DNA of 16,608 bases from Bacteroidota bacterium (GTDB taxonomy: Bacteria; Bacteroidota; Bacteroidia; Bacteroidales; UBA1402). Under the pieces are notes generated by a model. That model saw only the letters and a program-made list of their open reading frames with translations, searched no databases and had not been told where the DNA came from. How positions within the stretch are numbered: the stretch's first letter is position 1; each line of letters starts with the position of its first letter. Location of the stretch: assembly GCA_030706285.1 (NCBI GenBank), contig JAUZOU010000025.1, forward strand, positions 1 through 16,608. Reading direction: 5' to 3'. Position numbers and translations under genes: made by a program. This document shows positions 1-7,566 of this stretch, piece by piece.

Positions 1-270
1 ACTGCCTGCATCAGTCCGGACGGAACTTGCCGGTTCAACAGCACCGGAAATCCCGGCATGTCGACCGGAGGAAGTGGAGACGTATTGACAGGAATTGTCG
101 TATCTTTGTTGGCTCAAGGTTACTCGCAGCAAGAGGCCTGTGTGCTTGGAACGTTTCTTCATGGTTTAAGCGCGGATCTGGCAATGGGACACCAATCACA
201 GGAAAGCCTCCTGGCCGGTGACATTGCAGACAATCTGGGAGCTGCGTTCAACGCACTGCGACAAGCCTGA
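1..270 (+). CDS. nnrD: ADP-dependent NAD(P)H-hydrate dehydratase, C-terminal end (partial)
   Basis: Last 89 residues of a protein whose start lies before the window; the frame is open from base 1 to the TGA at 268-270. The fragment carries NPGMSTGGSGDVLTG, the hallmark of the ribokinase-like dehydratase domain (YjeF C-terminal). The Asp in GSGD (codon 79-81) is the catalytic base in this family. The enzyme uses ADP to dehydrate the damaged hydrate of NADH/NADPH back to the active cofactor in the cytoplasm. In Bacteroidetes this domain is usually fused to an N-terminal NAD(P)H-hydrate epimerase domain, so the complete gene is probably bifunctional, but that part is not visible. The C-terminus, ending NALRQA, looks normal. 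A DUF4831 gene follows 96 bp downstream on the same strand. Confidence 0.93.
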   Translation, partial: TACISPDGTCRFNSTGNPGMSTGGSGDVLTGIVVSLLAQGYSQQEACVLGTFLHGLSADLAMGHQSQESLLAGDIADNLGAAFNALRQA

Positions 271-366
271 CGTTTAAGATAAATGATTAAGCCTGTTTGT
301 TTGCAATAGCCATTGCTTGTCCAGACAGACAAGTGGAAATAGCTCATAATTAAATAGCATGTACCG

Positions 367-1434
367 ATGAAACAATCCTTTCTGACAATTACCTGCCTGT
401 TGGCAAGTCTTTCAGCATTCTCGCAAATTCAGGTTACCCCTTTAAAGGATGCAACCAAACCATTGGACGGCATTGTCTATACGTTACCCAAAAACGTGCT
501 GGAAATTGAAGTTGAACTGAAAAAAACCGTTGAAGCCCCTGGCCCATACGTACAGTACGCTGAACGTTTCCTGGGGCTCACCAATATGATCAAAGCGGAT
601 CAGACTTCCTGGCAACTCGTCAACATCCGGGTGCATCCGAAAGCTGTTCCTGATAGTCAAAACAGCTATCTTGCTACCATTAACGCCAAGGACAAACGCA
701 CGGCTTCCGCCTCTCTGACGCCGGATGGATTTCTGATTTCCTTTAACAGCAAAAAGAGTACCGTCAAACCGTTGTCTCCGATTATTGACAGCAAGCAGAC
801 ACCGGCGGCTAAACCGTACGAATCCATGGAATCGTCATTGGTTACCCGTGAAATGCAACAAGCCACGTCAACGGCCAAAAGCGCCGAACTGGCTGCTAAC
901 CAACTATTCAGCCTTCGTGAAGCTCGTTTGAGTTTGCTTGGCCAGGAAATTGAGCACGTGCCTTCCGACGGCCGTTCCTATGAAGTGGTGCTAGGTGAAC
1001 TCAACCGGATGGAGCGGTATTACACGGAGCTGTTCGCCGGCAAACGGACGGTCACCACTGAGGTAAAACAGTTCGAATTCGATCCGAAAAAGGATGAAGA
1101 AATCATTCTTTTCCGTTTTAACCAACAATTAGGCCTGGTGGATAAATCGGATCTGAGCGGCAGTCCGGTCACACTCAAAGTGGCTAAGAAACCCGGATTG
1201 ATTGTTGAATCGCTAAGAGCGGACAAAGAAAAGGAAAAGAAACAAGGATCCATCGGGTTGTATTACCGGATGCCTGGTACCGGGATTTTCACGATCAGTG
1301 ACGGAACAACGGTTTACTTCAACGATAGTTTCCCGATCGCTCAATTCGGAACGGTCGAGACATTACCAGCAAAAGATGTCTGGCAAGTGGAATTATCAAC
1401 GGAAACCGGGGCGTTGTTGAAACTCGGCGAATGA
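367..1434 (+). CDS. DUF4831 family exported protein
   Basis: A 355-residue protein with a signal peptide at about residues 1-20 (MKQSFLTITCLLASLSAFSQ), so probably periplasmic or membrane-associated. I recognise the Bacteroidales DUF4831 pattern: a VYTLPKNVLEIEVELKKTVE strand near residue 37, then YAERFLGL near 64. A linker rich in Pro, Ser and Ala comes near 140-160. The central helix contains LREARLSLLGQEIEHVPSDG and LGELNRMERYYTELFAG. No catalytic motif is apparent and the family function is unknown. It lies 96 bp after the hydrate dehydratase gene and ends 35 bp from a convergent DUF3256 gene. The ATG at 367 fits the signal peptide well; no strong Shine-Dalgarno is visible, as is common in this phylum. 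Family assignment is from sequence recognition. Confidence 0.88.
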   Translation: MKQSFLTITCLLASLSAFSQIQVTPLKDATKPLDGIVYTLPKNVLEIEVELKKTVEAPGPYVQYAERFLGLTNMIKADQTSWQLVNIRVHPKAVPDSQNSYLATINAKDKRTASASLTPDGFLISFNSKKSTVKPLSPIIDSKQTPAAKPYESMESSLVTREMQQATSTAKSAELAANQLFSLREARLSLLGQEIEHVPSDGRSYEVVLGELNRMERYYTELFAGKRTVTTEVKQFEFDPKKDEEIILFRFNQQLGLVDKSDLSGSPVTLKVAKKPGLIVESLRADKEKEKKQGSIGLYYRMPGTGIFTISDGTTVYFNDSFPIAQFGTVETLPAKDVWQVELSTETGALLKLGE

Positions 1435-1469
1435 TAAACGGATTATGACACGCTACGATAAATCTGTGG

Positions 1470-2114
1470 CTATTTCACAAAACCACCATGCTGCCAGTTA
1501 ACAGTAACGGAGTCTTTCATAAAAGTATTGAAGGGTTCAAGCAATTCGGAGGGGATGTCCTCTTTAATGGAAGGGAATGCGGTTAGCGTGGTGGTGCCGG
1601 GCTTCAGCTGAAAACGGATGAAAAGACGGACACAAACCTGGTTGAAACGATTGGACAATTCCGGACCGGCTGCTGTCGTATCCAGAAAATCAAAGGCATT
1701 CAGTACCGGTGCCTTGAACGAGGTGACCGGTTTCCAATCGGTCGTATAAAAACGAATCCGGCTGTCAGTAAGAGGGCCGCTGGTCGAATACACAACAGCC
1801 AGTATGTTTGTTGAATCGGTAACCGGCAGTAATTTCAGTTGCAAGGTCGTTTGAGAGGTAGTCTGGAGCAGTAAATAATCATCCGACAATTGTTTCAGCG
1901 TCATCGTCCCGTTTAAGGCAGCCGGCATCGAAGCGATCCGGTCGTTCTTGTAAAAATCGATCAAGTCTTTTCTCGAATTGACCGGCAATGTAGGCAACAG
2001 TTCCATCGGCATCCTGATAAAACACCGTTCGATGGTCTGGGCAGTCACATCGACTGAAACGATCAAGGAAATCAGACAACTCAGCAACACAACTTTTCCA
2101 GTCATTTTTTTCAT
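1470..2114 (-). CDS. DUF3256 family exported protein
   Basis: A 214-residue protein with a hydrophobic signal peptide at about residues 5-26 (VVLLSCLISLIVSVDVTAQ), so probably periplasmic. The mature part starts with a segment including RCFIRMPMELLPTLPVNSRKD, then DFYKND and an LSDDYLLLQTT strand. This is the pattern I associate with DUF3256, a Bacteroidales family of unknown function. No enzymatic motif is visible. It is the last gene of a probable truA/transporter/DUF3256 unit: its ATG lies only 3 bp beyond the transporter stop, so translation is likely coupled. It converges with the DUF4831 gene, with 35 bp between the two stops and no clear bidirectional terminator there. Confidence 0.85.
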   Translation of the reverse strand: MKKMTGKVVLLSCLISLIVSVDVTAQTIERCFIRMPMELLPTLPVNSRKDLIDFYKNDRIASMPAALNGTMTLKQLSDDYLLLQTTSQTTLQLKLLPVTDSTNILAVVYSTSGPLTDSRIRFYTTDWKPVTSFKAPVLNAFDFLDTTAAGPELSNRFNQVCVRLFIRFQLKPGTTTLTAFPSIKEDIPSELLEPFNTFMKDSVTVNWQHGGFVK

Positions 2115-2117
2115 AGG

Positions 2118-3017
2118 TTACAACGATCCAAGATACAACAGAAACATACCAATCAATACACCGATGAGAATAAATCCTTTCGTCCGGATATTCTTTTCAT
2201 GAAAGAACAAGGCCCCGGCCGTAAACGAAATCATTATATCAGACCGCCTGATGATAGACACGACCGACACCAGTGATTCCGGCAGACTCAGCGCGTAAAA
2301 GTACAGAAAATCCGACAAACACAAAAAGAAAGAAATGGCGACAATCGACCAACGAAATTCAAATTTTGCCGACAGATGCCGTTTGGGAAACCAGAAAATC
2401 AACAAGACCGGCAGCATCATGCCAATCTGGTAAATGGTATACCACACCTGAACGGCCATCCGGTCGAAATGGCGCATCAAAAACTTATCATACAATCCGC
2501 TGACTGCCCCAGTCAAGACAGCCACAAAGAGGAACCACACCCACTTGTTGCTCCAAAAGGATACGCCTTCTTTCTTCCCTGCCATCGAATACAAAAAAAA
2601 ACAAACCAAAGCCACGGATACGCCAAGCCATTGCCAAAGATTAAGCTGTTCGCCGTACACGAGCATAGCCCCTAACAAGACCGTAGCTGGCTGCATGGAT
2701 TTGATGGGGCCTACGAGGGTAATGGGCAGGTGTTTGATGGCCACATAGGCTGTACCCCAGGAGATCAGTACAATGACCGATTTCAGCAAAATATACAAAT
2801 GGGTTTCCGTACTAACTGGAGCCACATAAAACAGACTCCCCTTTAACAGATCCGGTTCATAACGGGACAGTAACAAAACCGGAAGAAAAAACAAGGAACA
2901 GAAAACCGTATTCAAAAACAAGACCGGCAACACGGCATTATTATCCAACCCCATCTTCTTGTTCACCTCATACAGCCCCAAAAACAAGGCTGATGCAAAC
3001 GCACACAATAACCACAT
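2118..3017 (-). CDS. DMT superfamily (EamA-type) transporter
   Basis: A 299-residue, very hydrophobic protein with about ten predicted membrane helices in two related halves (roughly residues 1-137 and 155-299), the EamA drug/metabolite transporter architecture. Visible marks are the conserved lysine/proline stretch KHLPITLVGPIKSMQPATVL at the end of the first half, and an equivalent SLPESLVSVVSIIRRSDIM in the second. Inner-membrane export or uptake of a small metabolite is expected; the substrate cannot be read from sequence. The gene starts 30 bp after truA and stops 3 bp before the DUF3256 gene, so the three are probably co-transcribed. The first residues, MWLLCAFASALFLGLYEVNK, already form helix 1, supporting the ATG at 3017. 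Confidence 0.92.
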   Translation of the reverse strand: MWLLCAFASALFLGLYEVNKKMGLDNNAVLPVLFLNTVFCSLFFLPVLLLSRYEPDLLKGSLFYVAPVSTETHLYILLKSVIVLISWGTAYVAIKHLPITLVGPIKSMQPATVLLGAMLVYGEQLNLWQWLGVSVALVCFFLYSMAGKKEGVSFWSNKWVWFLFVAVLTGAVSGLYDKFLMRHFDRMAVQVWYTIYQIGMMLPVLLIFWFPKRHLSAKFEFRWSIVAISFFLCLSDFLYFYALSLPESLVSVVSIIRRSDIMISFTAGALFFHEKNIRTKGFILIGVLIGMFLLYLGSL

Positions 3018-3047
3018 ATCTTTTTTACAATTCGTTGAAAACCTGTC

Positions 3048-3803
3048 TTACCGGATAAAAATCGCTTCCGGATAGGCTATAGCTACCAGAAAAAGGCCTT
3101 TTGCTTCGACCGACGTGCCGGCTGCACACCGGTCTTTTTGCTCGATCACCTGACGAAATTCTTCCGTAGTCATTTTCCCTCTACCAACCTCTAGCATCGT
3201 TCCGACAATGGCCCGGACCATATTCCGTAAGAAACGGTCAGCCTGAATGGTAAACACCAGCAAATCGCCCCGTTGTTCCCAGATAGCCTTCGTGATGCAA
3301 CAATTATTGGTCTTGACATCGGTATGGACCTTACTAAAACTGGTGAAATCAGTGTATTCCGTCAATACGGCAGCCGCCCTGTTCATGGCCTCCAAATCAA
3401 GCGGGCCATGATATGGCGTATAAAAATGCCGTAAAAACGGATCTTTGACACTGCTCATCCGGTATTCGTACATTCTTGATGTCGCATCAAAACGGGCATG
3501 GGCCTCCGGTTGTACCGGCAATACTGCCTGTACGGCAATATCACGGGGCATCATGTAATTCAGTTTGGCGGCCATTGCTGCCGTATCCTCAATGGGTATT
3601 TCCGTATCGAAATGCGCAAACATCATCGTTGCATGAACGCCCGAGTCGGTCCTTCCGGCCCCGGTCAATTCCAATTCCGGTCCGAATAGCCGCCGCATGA
3701 CTGTGGTCATTTGTTCCTGCACCGACAGCCCGTTCGGTTGGATCTGCCAGCCATGATAATGGGTACCGTCGTACGAGAACCGGATAAAATAACGATGTTT
3801 CAT
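3048..3803 (-). CDS. truA: tRNA pseudouridine(38-40) synthase TruA
   Basis: A 251-residue cytoplasmic enzyme that isomerises uridines 38, 39 and 40 of the tRNA anticodon arm to pseudouridine. The N-terminus RYFIRFSYDGTHYHGWQIQP is the classic TruA opening. The catalytic aspartate is Asp53 in GAGRTDSGVHA. Further family marks are the DFTSFSK segment and DRFLRNMVRAIVGTMLEVGRG towards the C-terminus. Length and motifs are normal. It lies 36 bp downstream of the sulfatase on the same strand, but a TAnnTTTG element in that gap suggests its own promoter. The transporter gene follows 30 bp downstream. Confidence 0.97.
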   Translation of the reverse strand: MKHRYFIRFSYDGTHYHGWQIQPNGLSVQEQMTTVMRRLFGPELELTGAGRTDSGVHATMMFAHFDTEIPIEDTAAMAAKLNYMMPRDIAVQAVLPVQPEAHARFDATSRMYEYRMSSVKDPFLRHFYTPYHGPLDLEAMNRAAAVLTEYTDFTSFSKVHTDVKTNNCCITKAIWEQRGDLLVFTIQADRFLRNMVRAIVGTMLEVGRGKMTTEEFRQVIEQKDRCAAGTSVEAKGLFLVAIAYPEAIFIR

Positions 3804-3822
3804 ACCTTTGAAGTACAGGCCG

Positions 3823-3830
3823 CAAAGATA
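3823..3830 (-). promoter_or_regulatory. Candidate Bacteroides-type -7 element for truA
   Basis: The minus strand reads TATCTTTG, an exact match to the Bacteroidetes -7 consensus TAnnTTTG, 20 bp ahead of the truA ATG in the sulfatase/truA gap. This would give a very short leader. The -33 position (around 3850-3855, inside the sulfatase 3' end) is a poor match to TTTG, which lowers confidence. If real, it lets truA and the two genes after it be expressed independently of the sulfatase. Confidence 0.5.
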
Positions 3831-3839
3831 GTCATTATT

Positions 3840-5270
3840 TTAAAACTCTGCAGGCCAGTAGGGTGATTCGACATGAGACTTACCGGCAAACGCAGCAAGC
3901 TTCTTCAGCAGTTTTGGGTAATTTGAAGCCACATCTGTCGTTTCGGCCGGATCCGTTTTCAGGTTGAACAATTGCCAGGGTTCCGTTTGCTGCAGCCGCA
4001 CCGCTTTCCAGTCGCCATAACGGACAGCCTGGCTGATGCCTTTCCTGGGAAATTGTTCCCAATATAAAAAACGGTTATACACCGGTTTGGATTTGCCAGT
4101 CAACACCGGAAGCAGGTTTATGCCATCGGTACCCTTGACCGATGCACCAGTCAAGGCACCAAAGGTCGCAAAGAAATCGGGAAAATAGGCTGGCTGGTCT
4201 GACAGGGCGCCTGGTTTTATATGACCAGGCCATTTCACAATGACCGGTACACGAAGACCGCCTTCATACAGCTCTCCTTTCCAGCCCCTGAAGCCTCCGT
4301 TCGGTTTGAGTGTTTCCAGTTTTGCCGCTGTCGCACCACCGTTGTCAGAAGCAAAAACCACCAGCGTATTTTCCGACAGACCAAGGTCTTTCAATGTTTG
4401 CAATACTCGTCCGATGCCATCATCCATCTGCGAAATCAGAGCGGCATACGACTGATCAGTTTCCGGCAGGCCCGACTGCTCATACCGTTTTCTGTCTTTG
4501 ACATCGAGCGGGACATGCGGGGCATTGTAAGCCAGGTACAGAAAAAACGGCTGTCTGACCATCTCCCCCGAGCCGGTCTTGCCTGTCTTTCCGGCCATCC
4601 GTTGCAAAAACGCAATGGCCTCGTCGGTAGAGCGGTCGGTATTGTGGTCACCATGCAGACCATTTTGATTGGCCGGTATCTCGTACCGGATACGGTTATT
4701 CCAGCGAACATCCGGATAAAAGTTCTGACTGCGCGGTTCGTAGATAAGCCAGCCGTAAAATTCGTCGAACCCTCGATCCAAAGGCCCTGCCGTGGTATCG
4801 AAGCCATCCATGTGCCATTTGTTGACCAGGCACGTCCGGTATCCCTGCCCACGCAACAAATCGCCCATCGTCCGGTCTTCCGGCTGAAGACTGATGCGGC
4901 GGACTTTGCCGGCCACCCCTTCCCTATCGCCTTCCAGACCACCTGTCCGGCAAGTATTGCCCCGGATGCGGGAATGGCCTGTATGAAGTCCGGTCATCAG
5001 GCAACATCTTGACGGTGAAGACACACTGGCTCCGGCATAAAAATCGATAAACCGCATGCCTTCTCTGGACAGCCGGTCGATAACCGGCGTCTGAATCACC
5101 TTATTGCCATAACATCCAAGGTCTGCATATCCAAGATCATCGGCCAGGATAAACAAGATGTTGGGTTTTGATGCCTGTCTTTGAGGCATTGCCGCTTTAA
5201 GAACGGATGGCAGCAAGGCAGTTAACCCAACACCTGCTGTCAGTATGGTGGAAAAGGCGGATGATTTCAT
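3840..5270 (-). CDS. Exported S-type formylglycine-dependent sulfatase (family S1)
   Basis: A 476-residue sulfatase with an N-terminal hydrophobic signal segment (about residues 8-27), so probably periplasmic. It hydrolyses sulfate esters, most likely on a sulfated glycan or aryl sulfate; the exact substrate is not readable. The maturation motif is Ser84-Ser-Pro-Ser-Arg88 followed by LMTG at 91-94, so the residue to become formylglycine is serine (Ser84). This implies maturation by a radical-SAM anaerobic sulfatase-maturating enzyme, which is not in the window. The expected active-site set is present: metal ligands Asp44/Asp45, Arg88, Lys151 and His153 in NKWHMDG, His252 in APHVPLD, Asp309/Asn310 in SDNGG, and probably Lys331 in GWKGELYEGG. 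The C-terminal WQLFNLKTDPAETTDVA is the usual sulfatase ending. It stops 36 bp before truA and is divergent from phoH-like. Confidence 0.95.
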   Translation of the reverse strand: MKSSAFSTILTAGVGLTALLPSVLKAAMPQRQASKPNILFILADDLGYADLGCYGNKVIQTPVIDRLSREGMRFIDFYAGASVSSPSRCCLMTGLHTGHSRIRGNTCRTGGLEGDREGVAGKVRRISLQPEDRTMGDLLRGQGYRTCLVNKWHMDGFDTTAGPLDRGFDEFYGWLIYEPRSQNFYPDVRWNNRIRYEIPANQNGLHGDHNTDRSTDEAIAFLQRMAGKTGKTGSGEMVRQPFFLYLAYNAPHVPLDVKDRKRYEQSGLPETDQSYAALISQMDDGIGRVLQTLKDLGLSENTLVVFASDNGGATAAKLETLKPNGGFRGWKGELYEGGLRVPVIVKWPGHIKPGALSDQPAYFPDFFATFGALTGASVKGTDGINLLPVLTGKSKPVYNRFLYWEQFPRKGISQAVRYGDWKAVRLQQTEPWQLFNLKTDPAETTDVASNYPKLLKKLAAFAGKSHVESPYWPAEF

Positions 5271-5345
5271 CTGATGTGTTTTTCGTTACGTATTCAGAGC
5301 TGATCACACTGCAATAATACTCATTTTTTCCGTTACTTGTCATTC

Positions 5346-5386
5346 TTTCCAGTACGTTTCGGACATCCAGCATAAATGCCTGGAAA
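5346..5386. promoter_or_regulatory. Dyad in the divergent sulfatase/phoH intergenic region
   Basis: TTTCCAG (5346-5352) and CTGGAAA (5380-5386) are perfect reverse complements 27 bp apart. A nested, bulged hairpin lies inside the right part (CCAGCA at 5367-5372 with TGCCTGG at 5377-5383). The dyad lies between the two divergent genes, a natural place for an operator or leader structure. No known binding-site consensus was recognised, so this is a structural observation only. Confidence 0.25.
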
Positions 5387-5413
5387 ACATCTCCGGATTC
5401 CGGCGATATTTGT

Positions 5414-5421
5414 TATTTTTG
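5414..5421 (+). promoter_or_regulatory. Candidate Bacteroides-type -7 element for phoH-like/purC
   Basis: TATTTTTG exactly matches TAnnTTTG and lies 22 bp ahead of the ATG at 5444. The implied leader is short. No TTTG is visible at the expected -33 distance (about 5390-5393), so the call rests on the -7 match and position. It would drive the phoH-like gene and, through the 12-bp gap, probably purC. Confidence 0.45.
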
Positions 5422-5443
5422 CAGTCAACTACAACCTTGCTTT

Positions 5444-6463
5444 ATGAACGAACGCGTTTTGACGATTAAGCTGGCTGATCCGGCTACATTTAATGGTGTG
5501 AACAATTCTCACATTCAACTCATCAAAGCGTTGTACCCTAAACTTAAAATTCTTTCCAGAGGCAATCTGATCAAGATTTTGGGAGAAGAGTCGGATATGG
5601 ATGCGTTCGAACAAGCCTTTCAGAAATTGGAACAATACTGTGCGGATTACAATACGCTGACAGAGGAGGTAATTCGTGACGTGATCAAAGGAAAAGCGCC
5701 GCTCGAAGTCAGTATGGAAAACCTGATCGTGCATGGAATGAGCGGGCGCCCCATCCTGGCCCGGACAAAGAACCAGCAGAAACTGGTCGAAGCCTTTGAC
5801 CAGAACGACCTGATTTTTGCCGTTGGTCCTGCCGGTTCTGGTAAAACCTATACTGCTATTGCTCTGGCAGTCCGTGCGCTGAAAAACAAGGAAGTCAAAA
5901 AAATCATTCTTTGCCGGCCAGCGGTGGAAGCAGGTGAAAAACTAGGCTTTTTGCCTGGCGACATGAAAGAAAAAATCGATCCATACCTCCAACCGTTGTA
6001 CGATGCCTTGGAAGACATGATTCCACCGGCCAGGCTCAAGGATTTCATGGAAGACAAAATCATTCAGATCGCGCCGTTAGCCTTTATGCGAGGACGAACA
6101 CTCAGTGATGCCGTCATTATCCTGGATGAGGCTCAGAACACGACCACCCAGCAGATTAAAATGTTTCTGACCAGACTGGGGCTTAACGCCAAAATGATCG
6201 TCACCGGCGACATCACCCAGATCGACTTGCCATATCATGTCACTTCAGGCATTGTACAGGCATTGCATATCCTGAAACATGTCAAAGGCATTGCCAAAGT
6301 TGAATTCAATAAGGAAGATATTGTGCGCCACAAGCTGGTTCAGCGGATTGTAGATGCTTATGAGCGATACGACGAAGCCAGAAAGGATGCGGCTAAGTCT
6401 ACATCCGGCTCCGGCGATAAAAACGCCCCTGCCCCTTCAACCATTGAGACTGCAAACAATTAA
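5444..6463 (+). CDS. PhoH-like P-loop ATPase (YbeZ/PhoL type)
   Basis: A 339-residue cytoplasmic protein. Residues 1-90 form the small N-terminal region typical of YbeZ-type PhoH proteins, including a KH-like segment around LKILSRGNLIKILGEES (35-51). The ATPase core follows with Walker A GPAGSGKT at 128-135 and Walker B VIILDEAQN with Asp228/Glu229. TGDITQIDLP near 254-263 is the sensor-like motif of the family. Members bind and hydrolyse ATP and are linked to RNA metabolism and ribosome maturation, often with the endoribonuclease YbeY, which is not in this window. The last about 30 residues (rich in Ser, Gly, Ala, Pro and Asn) look disordered. purC starts 12 bp downstream. The ATG at 5444 fits both the family N-terminus and the upstream -7 element. 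Confidence 0.95.
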   Translation: MNERVLTIKLADPATFNGVNNSHIQLIKALYPKLKILSRGNLIKILGEESDMDAFEQAFQKLEQYCADYNTLTEEVIRDVIKGKAPLEVSMENLIVHGMSGRPILARTKNQQKLVEAFDQNDLIFAVGPAGSGKTYTAIALAVRALKNKEVKKIILCRPAVEAGEKLGFLPGDMKEKIDPYLQPLYDALEDMIPPARLKDFMEDKIIQIAPLAFMRGRTLSDAVIILDEAQNTTTQQIKMFLTRLGLNAKMIVTGDITQIDLPYHVTSGIVQALHILKHVKGIAKVEFNKEDIVRHKLVQRIVDAYERYDEARKDAAKSTSGSGDKNAPAPSTIETANN

Positions 6464-6475
6464 ATATAATCAACT

Positions 6476-7423
6476 ATGAGTCAAGCTCTTACAAAAACAG
6501 ATTTTAACTTTCCGGGACAGAAATCTGTTTACCACGGGAAAGTCCGCGATGTGTACAACATCCATGATGAATTACTGGTGATGGTCGTAACCGACCGTAT
6601 TTCTGCCTTTGATGTGATCCTGCCCGAAGGCATTCCTTACAAGGGACAGGTACTGAACCAGATTGCCGCCAAATTTCTGGATGCCACCAACGACATTGTC
6701 AAAAACTGGAAGCTGGCTACTCCTGATCCGATGGTGACGGTCGGCCTGAAATGCGAGCCATACGAAGTGGAAATGGTGATCCGAGGTTACCTCACTGGCC
6801 ATGCCTGGCGTGAATACAACGAAGGTAAGCGGGAACTCTGCGGAGTCAAACTACCTGACGGCATGAAAGAAAACCAACAGTTTGACAAGCCCATCATCAC
6901 GCCGACCACCAAAGCCAAGGAGGGCCACGATGAAGACATTTCCAAGAATGGAATCATTGCCCAAGGCATTGTCAGCAAAGCAGAATACGAGCAGCTCGAA
7001 GCCTACACGCACGCCATTTATCAGCGTGGTTGTGAAATGGCCGATGCTATGGGGTTAATTCTGGTTGACACCAAATACGAATTCGGTAAGAAGAACGGTG
7101 AAATCATCCTGATGGACGAAATCCACACGCCAGACTCTTCCCGCTATTTCTACAAAGCCGGTTACGAGGAGAAACTTGCCAAAAACGAGCCTCAGAAACA
7201 GCTTTCAAAAGAATTTGTCCGCCAATGGCTCATCGAAAACGGATTCCAGGGCAAGGAAGGTCAAAAAGTGCCTTATATGAGCCCGGAATACTGCCTGAGT
7301 GTTTCCGATCGCTACATTGAACTATACGAAAACATTGTCGGCGAAAAATTTGTCAAAAGTGATCTGACCAATTTGGCTGGGCGCATCGAGAAAAATGTAA
7401 CGGAGTTTCTGAATAAGAAATAA
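6476..7423 (+). CDS. purC: Phosphoribosylaminoimidazole-succinocarboxamide synthase (SAICAR synthetase)
   Basis: A 315-residue purine biosynthesis enzyme that condenses CAIR with aspartate using ATP to give SAICAR in the cytoplasm. Motifs seen are YHGKVRDVYNI at 19-29 (nucleotide loop), DRISAFDVILPEGIPYKGQV from residue 40, EVEMVIRGYLTGHAW in the middle, LILVDTKYEFG, and the signature LMDEIHTPDSSRY. The length of about 315 residues matches the longer form of the enzyme rather than the roughly 240-residue E. coli form. It begins 12 bp after the phoH-like stop, so the two are very probably co-transcribed. No frameshift or missing motif was seen. Downstream is a stretch of more than 300 bp without a gene. 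Confidence 0.97.
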   Translation: MSQALTKTDFNFPGQKSVYHGKVRDVYNIHDELLVMVVTDRISAFDVILPEGIPYKGQVLNQIAAKFLDATNDIVKNWKLATPDPMVTVGLKCEPYEVEMVIRGYLTGHAWREYNEGKRELCGVKLPDGMKENQQFDKPIITPTTKAKEGHDEDISKNGIIAQGIVSKAEYEQLEAYTHAIYQRGCEMADAMGLILVDTKYEFGKKNGEIILMDEIHTPDSSRYFYKAGYEEKLAKNEPQKQLSKEFVRQWLIENGFQGKEGQKVPYMSPEYCLSVSDRYIELYENIVGEKFVKSDLTNLAGRIEKNVTEFLNKK

Positions 7424-7463
7424 AAACGGATGGCTGAAGTCACTATCGGCATGACCTCTTTGC

Positions 7464-7510
7464 AACTCGTTCGATAGGATAACAGCCAGAACGGTTTTCG
7501 ATTTTTAATA
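7464..7510 (+). terminator. Weak candidate intrinsic terminator for phoH-like/purC
   Basis: CGTTC (7468-7472) pairs with GAACG (7489-7493), with an outer T-G wobble and further A-T pairs. It is followed by a T-rich run (TTTTCG then ATTTTTAATA) through 7510. The stem is short and the loop is long (16 nt), so this is a weak terminator at best, but its place just after purC and the T-rich tail make it plausible. Confidence 0.3.
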
Positions 7511-7530
7511 TGAGGTTGCCTCAAATGATC

Positions 7531-7566
7531 TGACCCCGAAAGTTGAACAAAAACTTTTGGGGTTCA
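7531..7566. repeat. Imperfect inverted repeat resembling an IS3-type terminal sequence
   Basis: TGACCCCGAAAGTT (7531-7544) is answered by AACTTTTGGGGTTCA (7552-7566), whose reverse complement is TGAACCCCAAAAGTT. The arms agree apart from one extra base and one mismatch. Ends of the TGACCCCCAAAAGTT kind are familiar from IS3-family elements, so this may be the relic of one. No transposase remnant is recognisable next to it and no second copy exists in the window. It could also be a simple hairpin. Confidence 0.4.

Noticed and set aside
316..333. CTTGTC/GACAAG perfect hairpin after the hydrate dehydratase gene, considered as a terminator.
   Set aside because: The stem is only 6 bp and no T-run follows on either strand, so a terminator call is not supported.
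4436..4942. A 168-codon minus-strand frame overlapping the sulfatase in another frame.
   Set aside because: Same strand, different frame; the sulfatase frame carries the conserved residues, so this is a by-product.
4221..5012. A 263-codon open frame on the plus strand inside the sulfatase gene.
   Set aside because: It lies wholly antisense to a sulfatase with all catalytic motifs intact, and its translation has no recognisable domain; a shadow frame.
5312..5319. TATTATTG on the minus strand as the sulfatase -7 element.
   Set aside because: One mismatch in the TTTG core and no -33 element at the expected distance; too weak to list as a promoter.
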